Of a DNA stretch of 64,000 nucleotides, positions 33,818 through 45,593 are shown piece after piece. The notes under the pieces were generated by a model. That model searched no databases. It worked only from the letters and a program-made list of their open reading frames with translations, and was not told the DNA's origin. Within the stretch, counting starts at the first letter, position 1; every line of letters begins with the position of its first letter. The stretch spans positions 682,001 through 746,000 of the forward strand of contig JBCAML010000009.1 in NCBI GenBank assembly GCA_038503075.1, read 5' to 3'. The translations under genes were made by a program, and so were the position numbers. The DNA is from Gyromitra esculenta (lineage: Eukaryota > Ascomycota > Pezizomycetes > Pezizales > Discinaceae).

Positions 33818-34415
33818 GCGATGACAATAAATTTAAATAAACGAAGCCTCTTCCCCATAAAGAACCATTTTAGATTTTCGGCAGAAACAATACGCCCTTC
33901 TTTGCCAGAATAAATAAGTGAAATAATCAGAGATATTAGCTATGAATCAGCCATGCAACCAGCCCGAAAAAGAAAGATTAAAGAAAGCCAAACGACACAT
34001 AACGTACGTAAAATTCAACCAACACAAGAATGTAGCCCTAGATTAGAATAGAGAATGATGCAAAATCGAAAAGAAAAACGTATTACTACCTAGGTATAAA
34101 AGTAGATAAATGCAAAGAGATTGAAGGCATGCAATCCAATCTATCATCCCATGAACTATCCCACCCCCATTCCTACATCAAATAAAGATCCCTATGCATA
34201 TATCTCCCGGAAAACATGCCGAAAAGATAACCCGGCCCAAGTGTTTGGTCAAAGAGCGCACAAAAGGAAAAACGCCGCCAGTGAAGAAAAAAAGCAGTAG
34301 CAAAAAGAAAACCACCAATCACCTACCCCGCCATGATCATAGTCGTTTTATCTCCATAATTGAGTAATCAGCCCTTTCTTTTTTCTTTCTTTTTTCTTTC
34401 TATTTCCCTACCGCT
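33818..34415. other. Intergenic 3' of the DUF4203 gene
   Basis: No gene seen. A/T-rich with a TTTTTCTTTC tract just 3' of the stop of the minus-strand DUF4203 gene; 3' UTR expected here. Confidence 0.5.
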
Positions 34416-37400
34416 TTAAATATGTTTATTAGCCCCAGCCTGCATCCTCCTCAAGGCTTCCTTATGCAACTCTATCATGTCTTTCTGCCTCATCCTTTCA
34501 TCAACCATCTCATCCCTAAAACTGTCCTTCATACTCTTTTGCCTCTCCGCCAATACAAACTGCTGCCTCTCGCTCAACATATCCCCTCTACGCTCTTGAA
34601 TGGTATGAGTTGCATGACCATTCGATTGTAGGTCTGTTTTAACGCTTTCACGCCACGTTTTCAACTTTGCTTCGCGTTTATCTGTCAACTGCGGCTGGGG
34701 GGTGAAACTTCGTCGCGCTGGTTGAAGTGTGCCGTTTAGCGTGTTCTGAGAGACTGAACGGTGAACGAGCTCGCTGCGGCGGTTTGCGAGCGACATATCA
34801 TCATTGAGCATGCCAGCGCGGTGCTGCGGATTGTCGTTGGCTAAGATTTGAGAAGGATACATATTAGGGGTGGGCGAACGCGAAGGTCCAGAAGCGTTGA
34901 GGCTCGGATGGAATATTAGGCCAATATTTGGGGACTGAGATCTTAAATCTGGGGTTCCCGCTGGTGGTAGAGGGCCATACTCTGGGAGGGTGTTGAAATT
35001 TTGCCGACTGCGAACCATACTATCCCGTTTCCCCATAAGGGTATTCTGTGGCAACGGCGAAGGCGTACGCTTGCCATGGGTAGTTGGCGATATACAGCGC
35101 TCGACCGGAGAAGCCGAACCCTGCCGATCTTCTGGTGGGATGATCGGCACAGATGACTTACGCACTGGGCGATTTGCTAAGGTTTGAGGAGGGAGATTGT
35201 TTGGAGACATTAAGGCGGTATTGACCGGGTCTGAAAGAGACATTCTCGAGGCAGATCTTTGGGGTGGTTGAGAGGGCAGATCAGACGTCTCTTGCAGTTG
35301 ATTAACATGTACTGGAACAGAAACTTCGGCCAAGGCACCGATAGCCGGGGCAGATTCTTCCAATTGATCTATCTCAGGCGCTTCAGCATCGGCCAAATGC
35401 TTTGCCCACTCGTTCGTGCGATAGTTCTTCACAACCTTCGAACACCTCGCCCGCATCTGGGGATTGGGATCAACACCAGCCGCGGAAATAGTCGGTACAT
35501 CTGCTTTTGGAGACGATGAGGGAGCCAAATTTTCTGGGAATTTTGATTGCATATCTGCGATTGAAGGTGGCGAAGTGGCCGCAGGAGTCGTCTGGCGGGT
35601 CGTATTGGCTTTCGAGTGATTACCGGTGAACATGCCCCCACCAAATGAACTCAGTGTGGAATCTTTGCCACTCTCCGAGAACTGTAGGTCAAAAATTGGA
35701 AGGAAAGGTATTTCCCTCTTCCCAAATATATGCTCTCCTGCTATTCCTTGGGTTTCTCCATTAAGTGGCTCCCCGGCCAAAGTGCCTGTGGGGGTGATGC
35801 TATCATCCGAGTCGGTGGAAGATAACGAAGAAGAGCCCCCCTCTGTTCCTTCATTGATAGCGGAAAGGCCGTGCCCACCCTCCAATACACCATCTTCCTC
35901 ATCATAGGTTGCCGCCACACTAGACGCTCTATCTTCATCGTCCTCAGACTTCATTAACACTGGAGTAGTAATAACCTCCACTTCCATATCGTCTGGTAGA
36001 CTCCGATTAGACTCGGCCCATGTGGCAAGTGAAGAAACCTCATCATCATCATCTTCTTCTACTAGAATTGGGACCGGTAGCGGAATGACTTCAGGCGCTA
36101 GTAGCATATCGGATTTTTCTACAACCCCAGTCTGCTGCAAAGACTGGGCCGACACTTGTCGAGAGTGATGATTGTTTGATTGTGGCGATTGATACCTTGA
36201 GCTTGATTCTGGAGTAAGCGATCCATCCTTTCCAATAGCCTTGCCAAGCCCGATCTCTTCAATTTCGTCATCCTGTGCAGTAGACGATTGACCCGTCGAA
36301 TCAGGTGACTGCTTCCGACTCTCCATCTGCAAATGTTCTTCACGTTCTCTCTTCATCTCTTCTGTCTCCACAAACTCTTCTGTTGTCTCTCCACTCTTCT
36401 TTCTATAATCTTCATCTCCAAGCCCAGAGTCTGCACGGCTCATCTTCCCTGTGTTCGGCCTCTCATCTACTGTGACCTCCTCGGCGGTTTTCCCTCCAAA
36501 TGCCACTTCCCACTGAGCACGCTCCACTTTATGCCCTTCCTCTACTCTTCTACCAACATCTTCGTCAAGAGCCTCGAGATCTGCCACATGGCGACTTTTC
36601 TGAGCTTCCTTGGCGTTACGGCGCTCTTTGAGGATTTTCCAAAGCTTAACTTGTGACATGATTCCGAAGGCTGTAATGAGAATTATTACCGCAATCTCAA
36701 CACGAATTCCACGTGTATGCGGATAGTTATTGGTTCCAAGAGGGAAGACATTATCATTGAGGGCTGTTTATCCATAGTTCAGCAAATTACCACCAAGCCG
36801 AAGGATGGGTTATCATTACCCCATATGTATATCCAGAACTCTTTTAGTCCGGCTCTAGAAAAGCAATCGATTCCCAAAACTGTTGCAGTAGCGCCAGCAA
36901 AGGAAATAGAAAAGATAAGCGAATACGGCCGAGTAGTCTTGTGAAATGCCAATGAAAAAGTGACGAAACAAAATGCAGCAATGAGTATAAGTTTGCCGTA
37001 AATAGACGTTATTAGTCCTCCTGGTTTAAGAACAAGAACTATTGAATAAAAAAATGGTTAGCTTGTACCACGATAATACATGTAGCTTTGAAACATGTTA
37101 ATGCATATGAGACATCTGATATGGGTTACGCACACCACATAGAAACGCAGAAGCCACCAAGAAGACAACCCAATGCTTCTGTAACTTCCGGAAATACGAC
37201 TGCAAGACATCCTGTCAAGATACCAGTAATAGCAACTGCTGTGACATAGGCTCCTTGAATAGCATCGCTAACGGGTGGGTTCATCACGTAAATGATCAGA
37301 ACTGTAACACCTAACCCGGACAGGAAAAATGTTGATAAGAATATTTGAAGGCTATTAAGACCGTTAGTAAAAACCATCAGGTAGGTGCACAAAGCTAATG

Positions 37401-37935
37401 CAAAACACTCACACTTTTAACTTGATACCGATTAAACAAAACGGTGCCCCAGCAACCATCAGAATAACACCTGCAATGCCTATTCCTGGAGTAACTTTTG
37501 GCTCTATTGGGAGCCCACCTGAATAAACAGCATCTTCAGGACTGACTGTTCCTACATTAGTTCATCTGAAGTTCTCCCATAAAATGAAAACAAGAGTAGT
37601 GGAGATTCACCTGTCGTATTTGAGCCATCGTAACTACCAGCGACGGTCGAAGTAGGAGCGCTAGCGACAGGAACTGTGCTCTGGGCCCCTTTGGTAGTGG
37701 TGCTGGATCCTGTAACTGTTGGCTTCCCACTCGTAATGCTTCGAATACCGCTGTTGCTAGAGGCTCCAGTAGATCCTTGGGAACCAGCTGTAGTTGAAGG
37801 GGAGCCGATATTCTCCGATGCAGTAGTAGTAACTCCACCATCCTGTCGACGACCAATTCCTCTGGAAGAGACGCTCCCGTGGAAAAGTGATAGTGCAACA
37901 AAAGCGCACAGAGCGAGCGGACGGCCACAACGCAT
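34416..37935 (-). CDS. DUF4203 multi-pass membrane protein with long disordered tail, 5 exons
   Basis: Exons on the minus strand are 37935-37611, 37551-37413, 37351-37134, 37038-36820 and 36763-34416, giving 1082 aa. All five exons agree in phase. The ATG at 37935 gives a signal peptide (MRCGRPLALCAFVALSLFHG). Next is a Ser/Thr/Gly-rich, probably O-glycosylated stretch to about residue 108. Residues about 115-345 are the membrane part, with the typical DUF4203 (TM7SF3/TMEM198-related) sequence: GIGIAGVILMVAGAPFCLIG, FLSTFFLSGLGVTVLIIYVM, GCLLGGFCVSMWFLVLKPGG and FAGATATVLGIDCFSRAGLK. The last 740 residues are cytosolic, acidic and Ser/Pro-rich, with many S/T-P sites and a KLWKILKERR amphipathic start. 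Function is unknown; a plasma-membrane protein with a regulated cytosolic tail is likely. The 95-bp intron 3 contains a TACATGTA octamer. Confidence 0.9.
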
Positions 37936-40310
37936 AACCCGATACCTATCTATCAATACTCACGGTGATAGAGGATATGTAAGAAGGGAATGTAATATTC
38001 CCTAACGAAAAGCAGAGAGAGGGAAAAAACTAAACATAAGGCAGTAACCACAATTTCTGGGGGGATGAAAGAGATAGAACTGGAAATTGATGGCAAGCAG
38101 CCACAAACAGAGGCTCTCCCAAGGCAGAGATATGCCAACGAATGGGCACGCAAGTGACACGGGATTAAAGTGATAAAGAGCAAGTGAGTGACGCGAGGCT
38201 GACGTGAACGAGGGAACGGACCACTGGGGATTTTGGCAGGCCTGCAGCAGCTTTCTCGATCTGCAGATTTCAGCTTTCAGCACTTGAAGATGAAATGCTC
38301 GAGAGGGAAGGGAAAGAACGGACAGAATGGGAAGGCAAAGCCCTCCTCCAACTGACACGGCAAGACGAAAAGGGTCACAGAATTACGGTTGGCTCAGCGT
38401 TGGACAAACAATTTTTAGACGTATCATAGAGCAGCGAGCTCCGCGGCGGAGGTTTCGATACCGATATCATACTCACTGGAATCCAACTTCTGCCCTATTA
38501 TTAAAAAAAACCACCCCCAGTTTATTGTTATTGTTTGTGATTATCGTTCCCTCATATTTCCTCGCCCTTTTCCCGCAATAATTACAGCTTCCCACACTGA
38601 AAACGCGCGGCGAGAGCGACGATACCTCCCAACGACCACGTTTCTCAGAATACTCTGAACCAACAGTTGTTGTTACAAGTCGAGGTCTCATACGCTTACT
38701 AGGTACTGCACAGACATCCCCCACCACTCCACGGAATACAGTGCCGTGGCGAACAAGCTCACACAAGTCAGGGGCAGGGGCAGGAACATCCGCGTAATCG
38801 AATAATCCCCACCTTGTTCCATCCAAGCCACAGCCCCCACCACATCTCGGCCCTTGAAGGAAGGGGAAATTGCGATGATTTCCAGGTCGGCTGCCCGCGC
38901 CAGACGCTCTCGCTTGGTCCTGCATGCACAGTTACACCACTTGAGATCGCTGGGTCTATTTCACGCCGCATTCAGCTGATTTTTGTTCTTATCAGTCACG
39001 CAATTGGGCTTGTCTGTTAGAACACGCTGTTCGAAGGGCACTATCCTGTCGTGTGTACAGGCGTGTCCAGAAAGCCCTGGCCCTCGACCATAGAGCGAAC
39101 AGAAACACAATCGTCCAGCAGCAAATATAAAAAGGATCATATGTACGGAAAAGAAACATACTGGACAATTCGCCGTCACTTTGAATTTTTACCTTTTGCT
39201 GGGGTGCTGCTTAGGAATACCATCTAACTATTTTGGGGCGTGCCAGGATTCTCTGAACACGTCTGTAATAGAAGGCCGGGATATACATGAGGACAAACGG
39301 GAAAACGATACTTCCGCACGGATAATGCTGGTCGTTTTACTGAGTTGTCCTTTTTATCTGCGTGGGATCTACAATATGATCGTGGGGGAAAACTGCTGAG
39401 TGGAGGGAAAAAGAAACAACCAAGATTTTGAAACGGAGTCGAGCTAGCTGCCGGTTCCCTTTACCAAAGCAGACACGCGGTGTCAGAAAAAAAAAAAAAA
39501 CAAGCCAGAAATTGACCAAAAGGGATCCATTACCATCTCGAGCGACTTGACCAGGGTCATAAGGTGACAAAAAGGAATAACTGCGATGCCCTCCATGCAA
39601 AACCTCTGTGCAAAAGTGGTGCGTTTTAAAGTTTATTGCTCCATGACTTCACACACGCAACAAAACAAGAGATTATGCTTACCAGCCCATTGGTTAGTTG
39701 AAACCAGGGATTTGTCGGCAGTATTTAGGCTATCGACAATCGCTTAATTAATAGACCCGACGAGGGTTTTATGGCCTTGTTTGGATGTGCTTAATCGATT
39801 GGTGTTCACACGCCTTCAATAAATTTTCTAATATAGTTACACAAGGTTACGCTCAAGGCACCCCGCGCTAACCTATCCGGCTACGCCCTACCCGCCAGCC
39901 ACTGTCATTAATGTACTTCGGGAGCCTTTTTTTTCAGCGGGGAGGTTTCGCGTGCATAAGAAACCAACCACTACCAGCGTATACATTTAAAATAATTACA
40001 AAATCTGAGTAATCTGCGCGGCAACGTGGAGTGCAGGTAGGCGATGTGCTGAACATGGCCTATTACGACCATGCCGTTGCTCCGGGAGGGAGATGCCGGC
40101 TTGATTGTGCGCGGTACGATCCGAGTGACGCTACATGATGAAGCCGCTTTCATCTCCGGTGGGTTTACATCAATAAAAGCACTTATCCAAACCCACACGT
40201 AGTTAATTGGTTCGCACTATTACGGGTTGTCTAGTAAGTCCGAATCCTGATTAATAATTACATGTATGTGCATGTGGCTATTGGAATTTACTGCCGCGTG
40301 AAGTTGAGCT
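37936..40310. other. DUF4203 promoter and intergenic region
   Basis: No gene supported. Minus-strand frames at 38002-38358 and 38473-38925 have no domain or fungal codon bias. A poly-A tract lies at about 39486-39500 and TACATGTA at 40259. The first ~800 bp are probably the DUF4203 promoter and leader. Confidence 0.5.
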
Positions 40311-40483
40311 TACTCGGGTCAGGGGTGAAGTATTGGGACTTACTAGGGTGTCACGGATCTGAGCGGTCACAGTATCACTCTGTTGTTTTCACCGTGCCCT
40401 ACTGCATTTCGTAATATTTCGCTACGTCACGGCGTTGTTCTCCCTTTCCAGGGTGTCCCAATACTTCACCCCTGACCCGAGTA
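40311..40483. mobile_element. 173 bp MITE with 29-bp perfect terminal inverted repeats
   Basis: The left arm 40311-40339 and right arm 40455-40483 are perfect reverse complements over 29 bases. They start TACTCGGGTCAGGGGTGA and end in TTGGGAC. The outermost TA on each side is the likely target duplication, so the element proper is CTCGGG...CCCGAG. The 115 bp inside are non-coding. Perfect arms suggest a recent insertion or ongoing activity compared with the more diverged element at 33566. Superfamily is not certain; TA ends fit Tc1/mariner (or another TA-targeting group). Confidence 0.85.
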
Positions 40484-41319
40484 TTTGTGAAAAGCACAGC
40501 TTGGGACTACATATTGCCAAGAGGCCGTTACGACCAAATTTCTTTATTTAGGAAACTCAACTCAGCTAGGTCTTAATTTGATGTGTCTTGAATACATTTG
40601 GAAAGCTACATGTATGTCTCAGTGATATCAACACTCTTGGTGCTGGGCAGTGGAAGTACGCGTACGGCAGTACTTATCGATTAACGAGGCTTTTATAGCA
40701 ACGCTTTTGCAGGCGGTTGGTGAAACCTAATTCATTTGATTCGATACCTACCCACGTTTCTCAGCTCCCATAGTCGGATTACTCGGCTTGGCAATATTGC
40801 CGTGATTGCATACACCAAAAACAACCTTTTTTACATCTATGGACTCCCAGATCACGGCCATCGGGTCAGGATATATCGGTAAAGACCACAGGAAACTGGG
40901 CACGGGCTTTCACAGTATGATATTTTAGGGGTTAGAAATGTTGATTTCCCACAAAAGTATATATACACGCAACCAACGTTGCGATGTGTTTAGGAATAAA
41001 TAACAAGTAACACCTGCTATGGCGAGGTTTCAAATTTGATGGCTCTCATAATGTACCACGCGCACGTGTAGTACATGTACCAACCCTTTTGTGTTCTTGA
41101 CAAATGTAACCAGATTGAAAATCTCCAGATAGCCAATCATATTTAGCTCAAACCCAACCGGGAGGATACCAAACATTAGTTTCGCATACATAATGTAGTG
41201 GACATTCCAACTTAATGGTTCTTGGAAATCGTCCGCCTTTCGGCATGGGCACCCATCAAGGAAAGGGTCGGTTCACCGGCGACTATTCTTGGCCGGCATG
41301 CCGAGGGCACAACCACATG
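40484..41319. other. Intergenic between two MITEs
   Basis: No gene seen. TACATGTA lies at 40607 and 41072. The stretch is bounded by the 173-bp and 242-bp elements, so this whole 1.2-kb block is a transposon landing zone. Confidence 0.5.
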
Positions 41320-41561
41320 TACAGTCACGTTCGCAAAATTCTGGCATCCTACTAATCGTTGATAATAAACTAAATAGCTACGAATCGAACTGGAAAACAG
41401 TAATTCAAAAGGGTGGAAACTATGGAGATCCTCAGATGCTAAGTAGCGTCTAACTACCTCACATAACTACATGTATCTTCTACAAAAACTATAGCCTCAA
41501 TCCGTCGACAGTCGTGCTTAACAGAGACGAGGAGTGCCAAGACTTTTCGAACGAGACTGTA
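41320..41561 (+). mobile_element. Tc1/mariner-type MITE, copy 2
   Basis: A 242 bp element including both TA dinucleotides. The ends are TA-CAGTCACGTTCG and CGAACGAGACTG-TA; it aligns along its full length with the element at 6908-7144. The most informative difference is internal. At 41461-41479 this copy reads cataactaCATGTAtctt, whereas copy 1 reads cataactatctt (7051-7062), an exact six-base gain at a TA. Outside flanks differ from copy 1 (accacatg left, atcaccc right), so this is an independent insertion. It ends 162 bp upstream of the RIM1 start codon and is probably within that gene's promoter or leader. Confidence 0.88.
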
Positions 41562-41723
41562 ATCACCCGCGCCAAGCTCTAAATCGTACCAGTCCTGGAG
41601 AAGCCAAGCGTGTCCCACTCTGTGACCTCAGACCAAAGATTTTCGAACCACAACTTCATCCCACCAACAACCCGAACTTTCGAAGGAACAGTTGAACAGT
41701 CGAACAATCGGTCAATCACAAAA

Positions 41724-42286
41724 ATGTTTTCAGTCCTTCGTAACTCGGGTATCGCCTCAGCACGCCGTGCCTTCTCTACATCCCCTATCGCATGCGGAGA
41801 TGTTGCGAGGATTACCCTCCTCGGTCGTCTCGCTAACGAACCGGAGATTTCTACTACATCCAATGGCAAAGAGATGATTCGTTATGTCGTTGGCGTATCT
41901 CCCGGGAGAGAACAAACGCCAGCGTGGTACAAGGTCGTGAAATTCGAGCCTACTGAACGGGAAAAGGCCTATTTGGCTTCGATGCCAAAGGGGTGAGTGT
42001 TTTTTTCCCAGGTGTTTTTGATACTTCTTGAAGGACCGTTTGGTAAGGCGTAATATTAATCTGATTTTATGTAGGACAAAGGTAATGGTTGACGGAGATG
42101 CCCGTCTACGCATGTATGAGGATGACGAGGGAAAGAAGCGCGTTGGTTTCGATGTCACCGAACGTATGTCTTCAACTACCCTCTGCATATTTAATTGGCC
42201 TGTACTTTATATTAATTCAGCTTTCAGGTTCTATCACCGCTGTCATACGGCCAAAACCCAAAGAGCCAACCGAAGAGGAGTCTTGA
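41724..42286 (+). CDS. RIM1: Mitochondrial single-stranded DNA-binding protein, 3 exons
   Basis: Exons are 41724-41992, 42075-42163 and 42228-42286, giving 138 aa. The introns are 82 and 64 bp (GTGAGT...TGTAG and GTATGT...TTTCAG). The N-terminus (MFSVLRNSGIASARRAFSTS) is an Arg-rich mitochondrial presequence without acidic residues. The OB-fold follows: RITLLGRLANEPEISTTSNG, RYVVGVSPG, WYKVVKFEP, LASMPKGTKVMVDGDARLRMYEDDEGKKRVGFDVTERSITAV, ending in a short acidic tail (PKPKEPTEEES). It coats single-stranded mtDNA at replication forks and is needed for mtDNA maintenance. The ATG at 41724 (cacaaaaATG) is the first that yields a presequence; the frame is open upstream but non-conserved. The length (about 135-140) fits RIM1. 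The adjacent MITE ends 162 bp upstream. Confidence 0.94.
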
Positions 42287-44480
42287 TCTTGAGGATGGGC
42301 TGGTAAGGAAATGGAAATCGGTATTCACAAGTCATATATCATAACCCCCCTGAATCGGGGCGGGGCAGTGTACGAGATAAAAAAAACTCATGCTACTCTC
42401 TTTTTCTCTTTATCCTCTCTCGCTATATCTTCCTCCATTGATCGTAGTTAATTGTATAGTATCGTTTTTAGACACAGGAGGTTTTTTCCTTGAAAAAACG
42501 AAGATGAACGTGATGTTCTTTTGACATCAGAGAGGCAAAGTCATACATGCAACGTGTGTAAGATTTTAATACCATCTTTTATTCTCCAAATAAGTGAACT
42601 GAAATCGGAAGCGTTGAAATCGTCGAACTTATAATCAGCATTCGGCTATGTGCACGTTCTGGGAGAAAAAAACGCCCACTAAATTAGTTCCTTCAAATCC
42701 CTGCTATGTATATAAAAATCTCGATGGAACTCGAATGTCTCTGCACCTCCGTGCCGTGCTCACTTGCCCTATCATCGTCCGCACCACTGCTTTCGCTCCC
42801 GTGTTCCCACATACTCATCGGCAGAAAAACTCCCGTCTCACCCAGAAGGCTAATCCCTTTCTCTGCCGTGCGTTTTGCGTGTACATCTTACCTTGGTTTG
42901 GGTAGGATTGGTTTTGGCGGCGATCTCTGTAAACGTAAAGTGAAATAATATCGGATATGAGAGTGTAGCGGGGACTATTCGTCTACTTACGACGGCCATG
43001 AGTTGGTTACTTTAATCACTCAACCCCAACTCCTTCACCGATTTTCTCGGTGGAGGATAGAACCTTGTCCAATTAGTACGCGTATATTTAGTTGTCGTTA
43101 TGTCAGTCGTGGTACATTTGTATTGCATAAGGCACTCCTTGGCTGGCTGAGCTGGCTTTGTTTGGTGGTCGAGCAGCCATCTAGTCTCACAGTTAGTTAT
43201 AAGTCTACTTGGATTGTTCTCACTGGGAAATCTGGCTAACTGGGCTCGACTTCGTCTTTATCTCCTACCCGTTCTGAGGTTAAGTTGTGTATCTACGATA
43301 TATCACTCGATTAGTACCAATTGAAATATGCACATACCCTAGATCTAGCATAATGACGTAATAAGTGTTTTTTATGTATGTTTGAGGCACTTCTGGATTC
43401 GTGGCACACATATGGCTTGAATTCTGCAGGAGCTCGAATACATGTACTAACGAATTGTGAGACACAGAATATCACTCGGACTAGGTGTGATGATGGTATT
43501 AAAAGAGTTTGGGGATAGATCCCGATTCACTTGTTTGTTTGCTTGGCCTCAAGCGAGCATCTTCTAGATAGCGATTTGTCCAACAACGTCCGGGGGTTTC
43601 ACTATATGCATGGCTGGCGCTCAATATTGCTCCTGCATAACTTTGATACCTACCCAATGGTCTGGGGCTTATGAAACGCCGAGGGCCGAAGAAGCCACTA
43701 GAGAGGCCCAGTGGGGGATGAGTGTGGTTACGTCTGATTGCGCTAGGAAGCATAATAGTTTCATCAGAAGAAGCCACGGCATCTCATGGAGATGTTCTGC
43801 CCTCACACCCCGGCCACGACCAACTTGGTTGCGAGTATGCTGATGAGCATGCGTGGTTTGTGGGAAGTTTCCAGCCTCTGTTTGATTTGCCCATTTGATG
43901 GGCTAAAATGCAATTGGATGTGTTTCACAGTAATAGGAGAGGGCCCCTATATATGGATCTAGCCAATGGTCAAGTAAAGGTATCTCAGCTTTGGGAGCAT
44001 TCGTTTAGCCCACGATACTTAAATTATTACAAGGATACTTGTACACATGTAATCTGTAAGTCAAATTCTACAGGTAAATATCCTCCCCAGTTCAACCTAG
44101 ATTGCAAATAATCGTCTAACTTCTGAACATAACAAAAGCTGTCTTAAAAACGCAAGCGAACAAACCCTCAACCACAAAGTCCGATAGTTTAAGTTAATGC
44201 AAAACCCTTAGATGCGGGCTTGATCCTCCCCGTTTTCGATTGCTATGTCGATAGCCCTTTCGACTCTGATTCCATTTTCGTTGTACTTGCTCTCTATCTC
44301 GGGTCTAACGCAGATCAGAGATCCAGTTTCGGTAGGTTCAGGACTATCGGTGAGCGGCGGTTTAGGATTACCGGAGTTACTGTTTGAGCTTACGAGAGTA
44401 TTTTCTGATGTCGAACTTGTGACTCGCGACCTAGCTTAAAGTTAGTAGGGATCGTCAACGTATTTAGGAGGAAAAAATAT
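42287..44480. other. Intergenic between RIM1 and STE3 3' ends
   Basis: Convergent 3' region of 2.2 kb, longer than needed for two terminators. No gene seen; several short frames have no domain. It contains TACATGTA at 43439 and, 32 bases later, a reverse-strand copy of CCGAGTGAT at 43471. Confidence 0.5.
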
Positions 44481-45593
44481 TCACGAGCTGGTGGAAGATA
44501 AAAAGCGCTTCCCCGAAACCCAACCTTTGGAGAACACACCACTGCTCAAAGTACTACCCTCGCTTTGGGACCATTGACTGGTCTTTGGTGTATTTCTTCC
44601 CATCAGTGAATCAGAGAGATATTTATCGATACCTGTGGTCTCTGCCCAGCCCCTGTACATTTTTGCTGCGTCGCTTCCGGTTCCAAAGAAGACGAAGGAT
44701 ATGAAGCCAGCAACGACTGGAATCCAACGATCGAATTGAATGCCATCTGAAGGAATTTTCGTAATGTAATTCCATCCAATGCCGTGCACAAGCTTCCACG
44801 AATACGGTACGTAGGTGATCCTAAGGTTTCGGTAAAATACATACCAACTGAGTGGAAGATTTATGGCCACAATGATCATGCTGAGGAGGAAAAGGCGAAA
44901 GAATCGTGATTTTGTGTGGCTGGAGCTGGAGTTTCGGAGGATTTCAGAAAACTGCTGGCGGTATTTGTGGACACGAAAGAGAACGAGACCTAATGATCGG
45001 GCCATCAGAGGACAAATTTCAAAAGTTGAGAGGATTTATGAATTTATGAAGTACTTACCAGCATAGTAGGCTGCGATCAGGGCGATTATTGGAGGCCACA
45101 TATAAAGCAACACAACAGTGACCCAGGAGTTATCGACAGATGGCTGACAACCAACAAAACCGACGATATAGTAGCGATTTGGTTGGACAATATAATGTAC
45201 TACGACCATCCAAGTTGGAACCGTAAAGCAAATCAACAAGTCCTGGATAAACTCCCTCCTTTTTATCGACTTTGTTTTGATGACGGAGACGCTATCAGAC
45301 ATGATTCGGGCGAGGTTTCGCGATATTGCAGCCGCTGCTGCCATGGTCCCCGATGCAGAAGCAATTATGAGTTTAATTTCAACATCACAAAAGCCGATTC
45401 CATTCCAAGAATCCGCAAAATCATCGCCACCCCATATTATAGCGTTGACAAAGCTTATAATATTGAACAGGATAATCCAGGAAATTAAACAGATAGCAGA
45501 AAGATTTTTGTTTCTGGCGTGCCAGGCAAGAGGGACCAAAAGGAGGATTGTTGAGAGACCGCACATAACTAAGAACCAGGATGTTTTCCACAT
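44481..45593 (-). CDS. STE3: STE3-type (a-factor) pheromone receptor, 2 exons
   Basis: Exons on the minus strand are 45593-45059 and 44989-44481, giving 347 aa with a 69-bp intron (GTAAGT donor, CTGATG branch, ATTAG acceptor). The ATG at 45593 (MWKTSWFLVMCGL) gives a very short extracellular N-terminus. The frame is open further upstream but only through non-ATG codons. Seven hydrophobic segments are visible. Typical STE3 motifs are VPLAWHARNKN after TM1, NAIIWGGDD (TM2 end), GFCDVEIKLIIASASGTMAAAAAISRNL (TM3), FTVPTWMVVVHYIVQPNRYYIVGFVGC, WPPIIALIAAYYAG, LVLFRVHKYRQQF and LFLLSMIIVAINLPLSW. It is a G-protein coupled receptor for lipid-modified mating pheromone, at the plasma membrane, signalling through the MAPK cascade to STE12. 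The cytosolic tail is short compared with Neurospora PRE-1. Confidence 0.92.

Noticed and set aside
38002..38925. Minus-strand frames of 118 and 150 aa upstream of the DUF4203 gene
   Set aside because: No domain, mutually inconsistent frames and located in the probable promoter of the DUF4203 gene.
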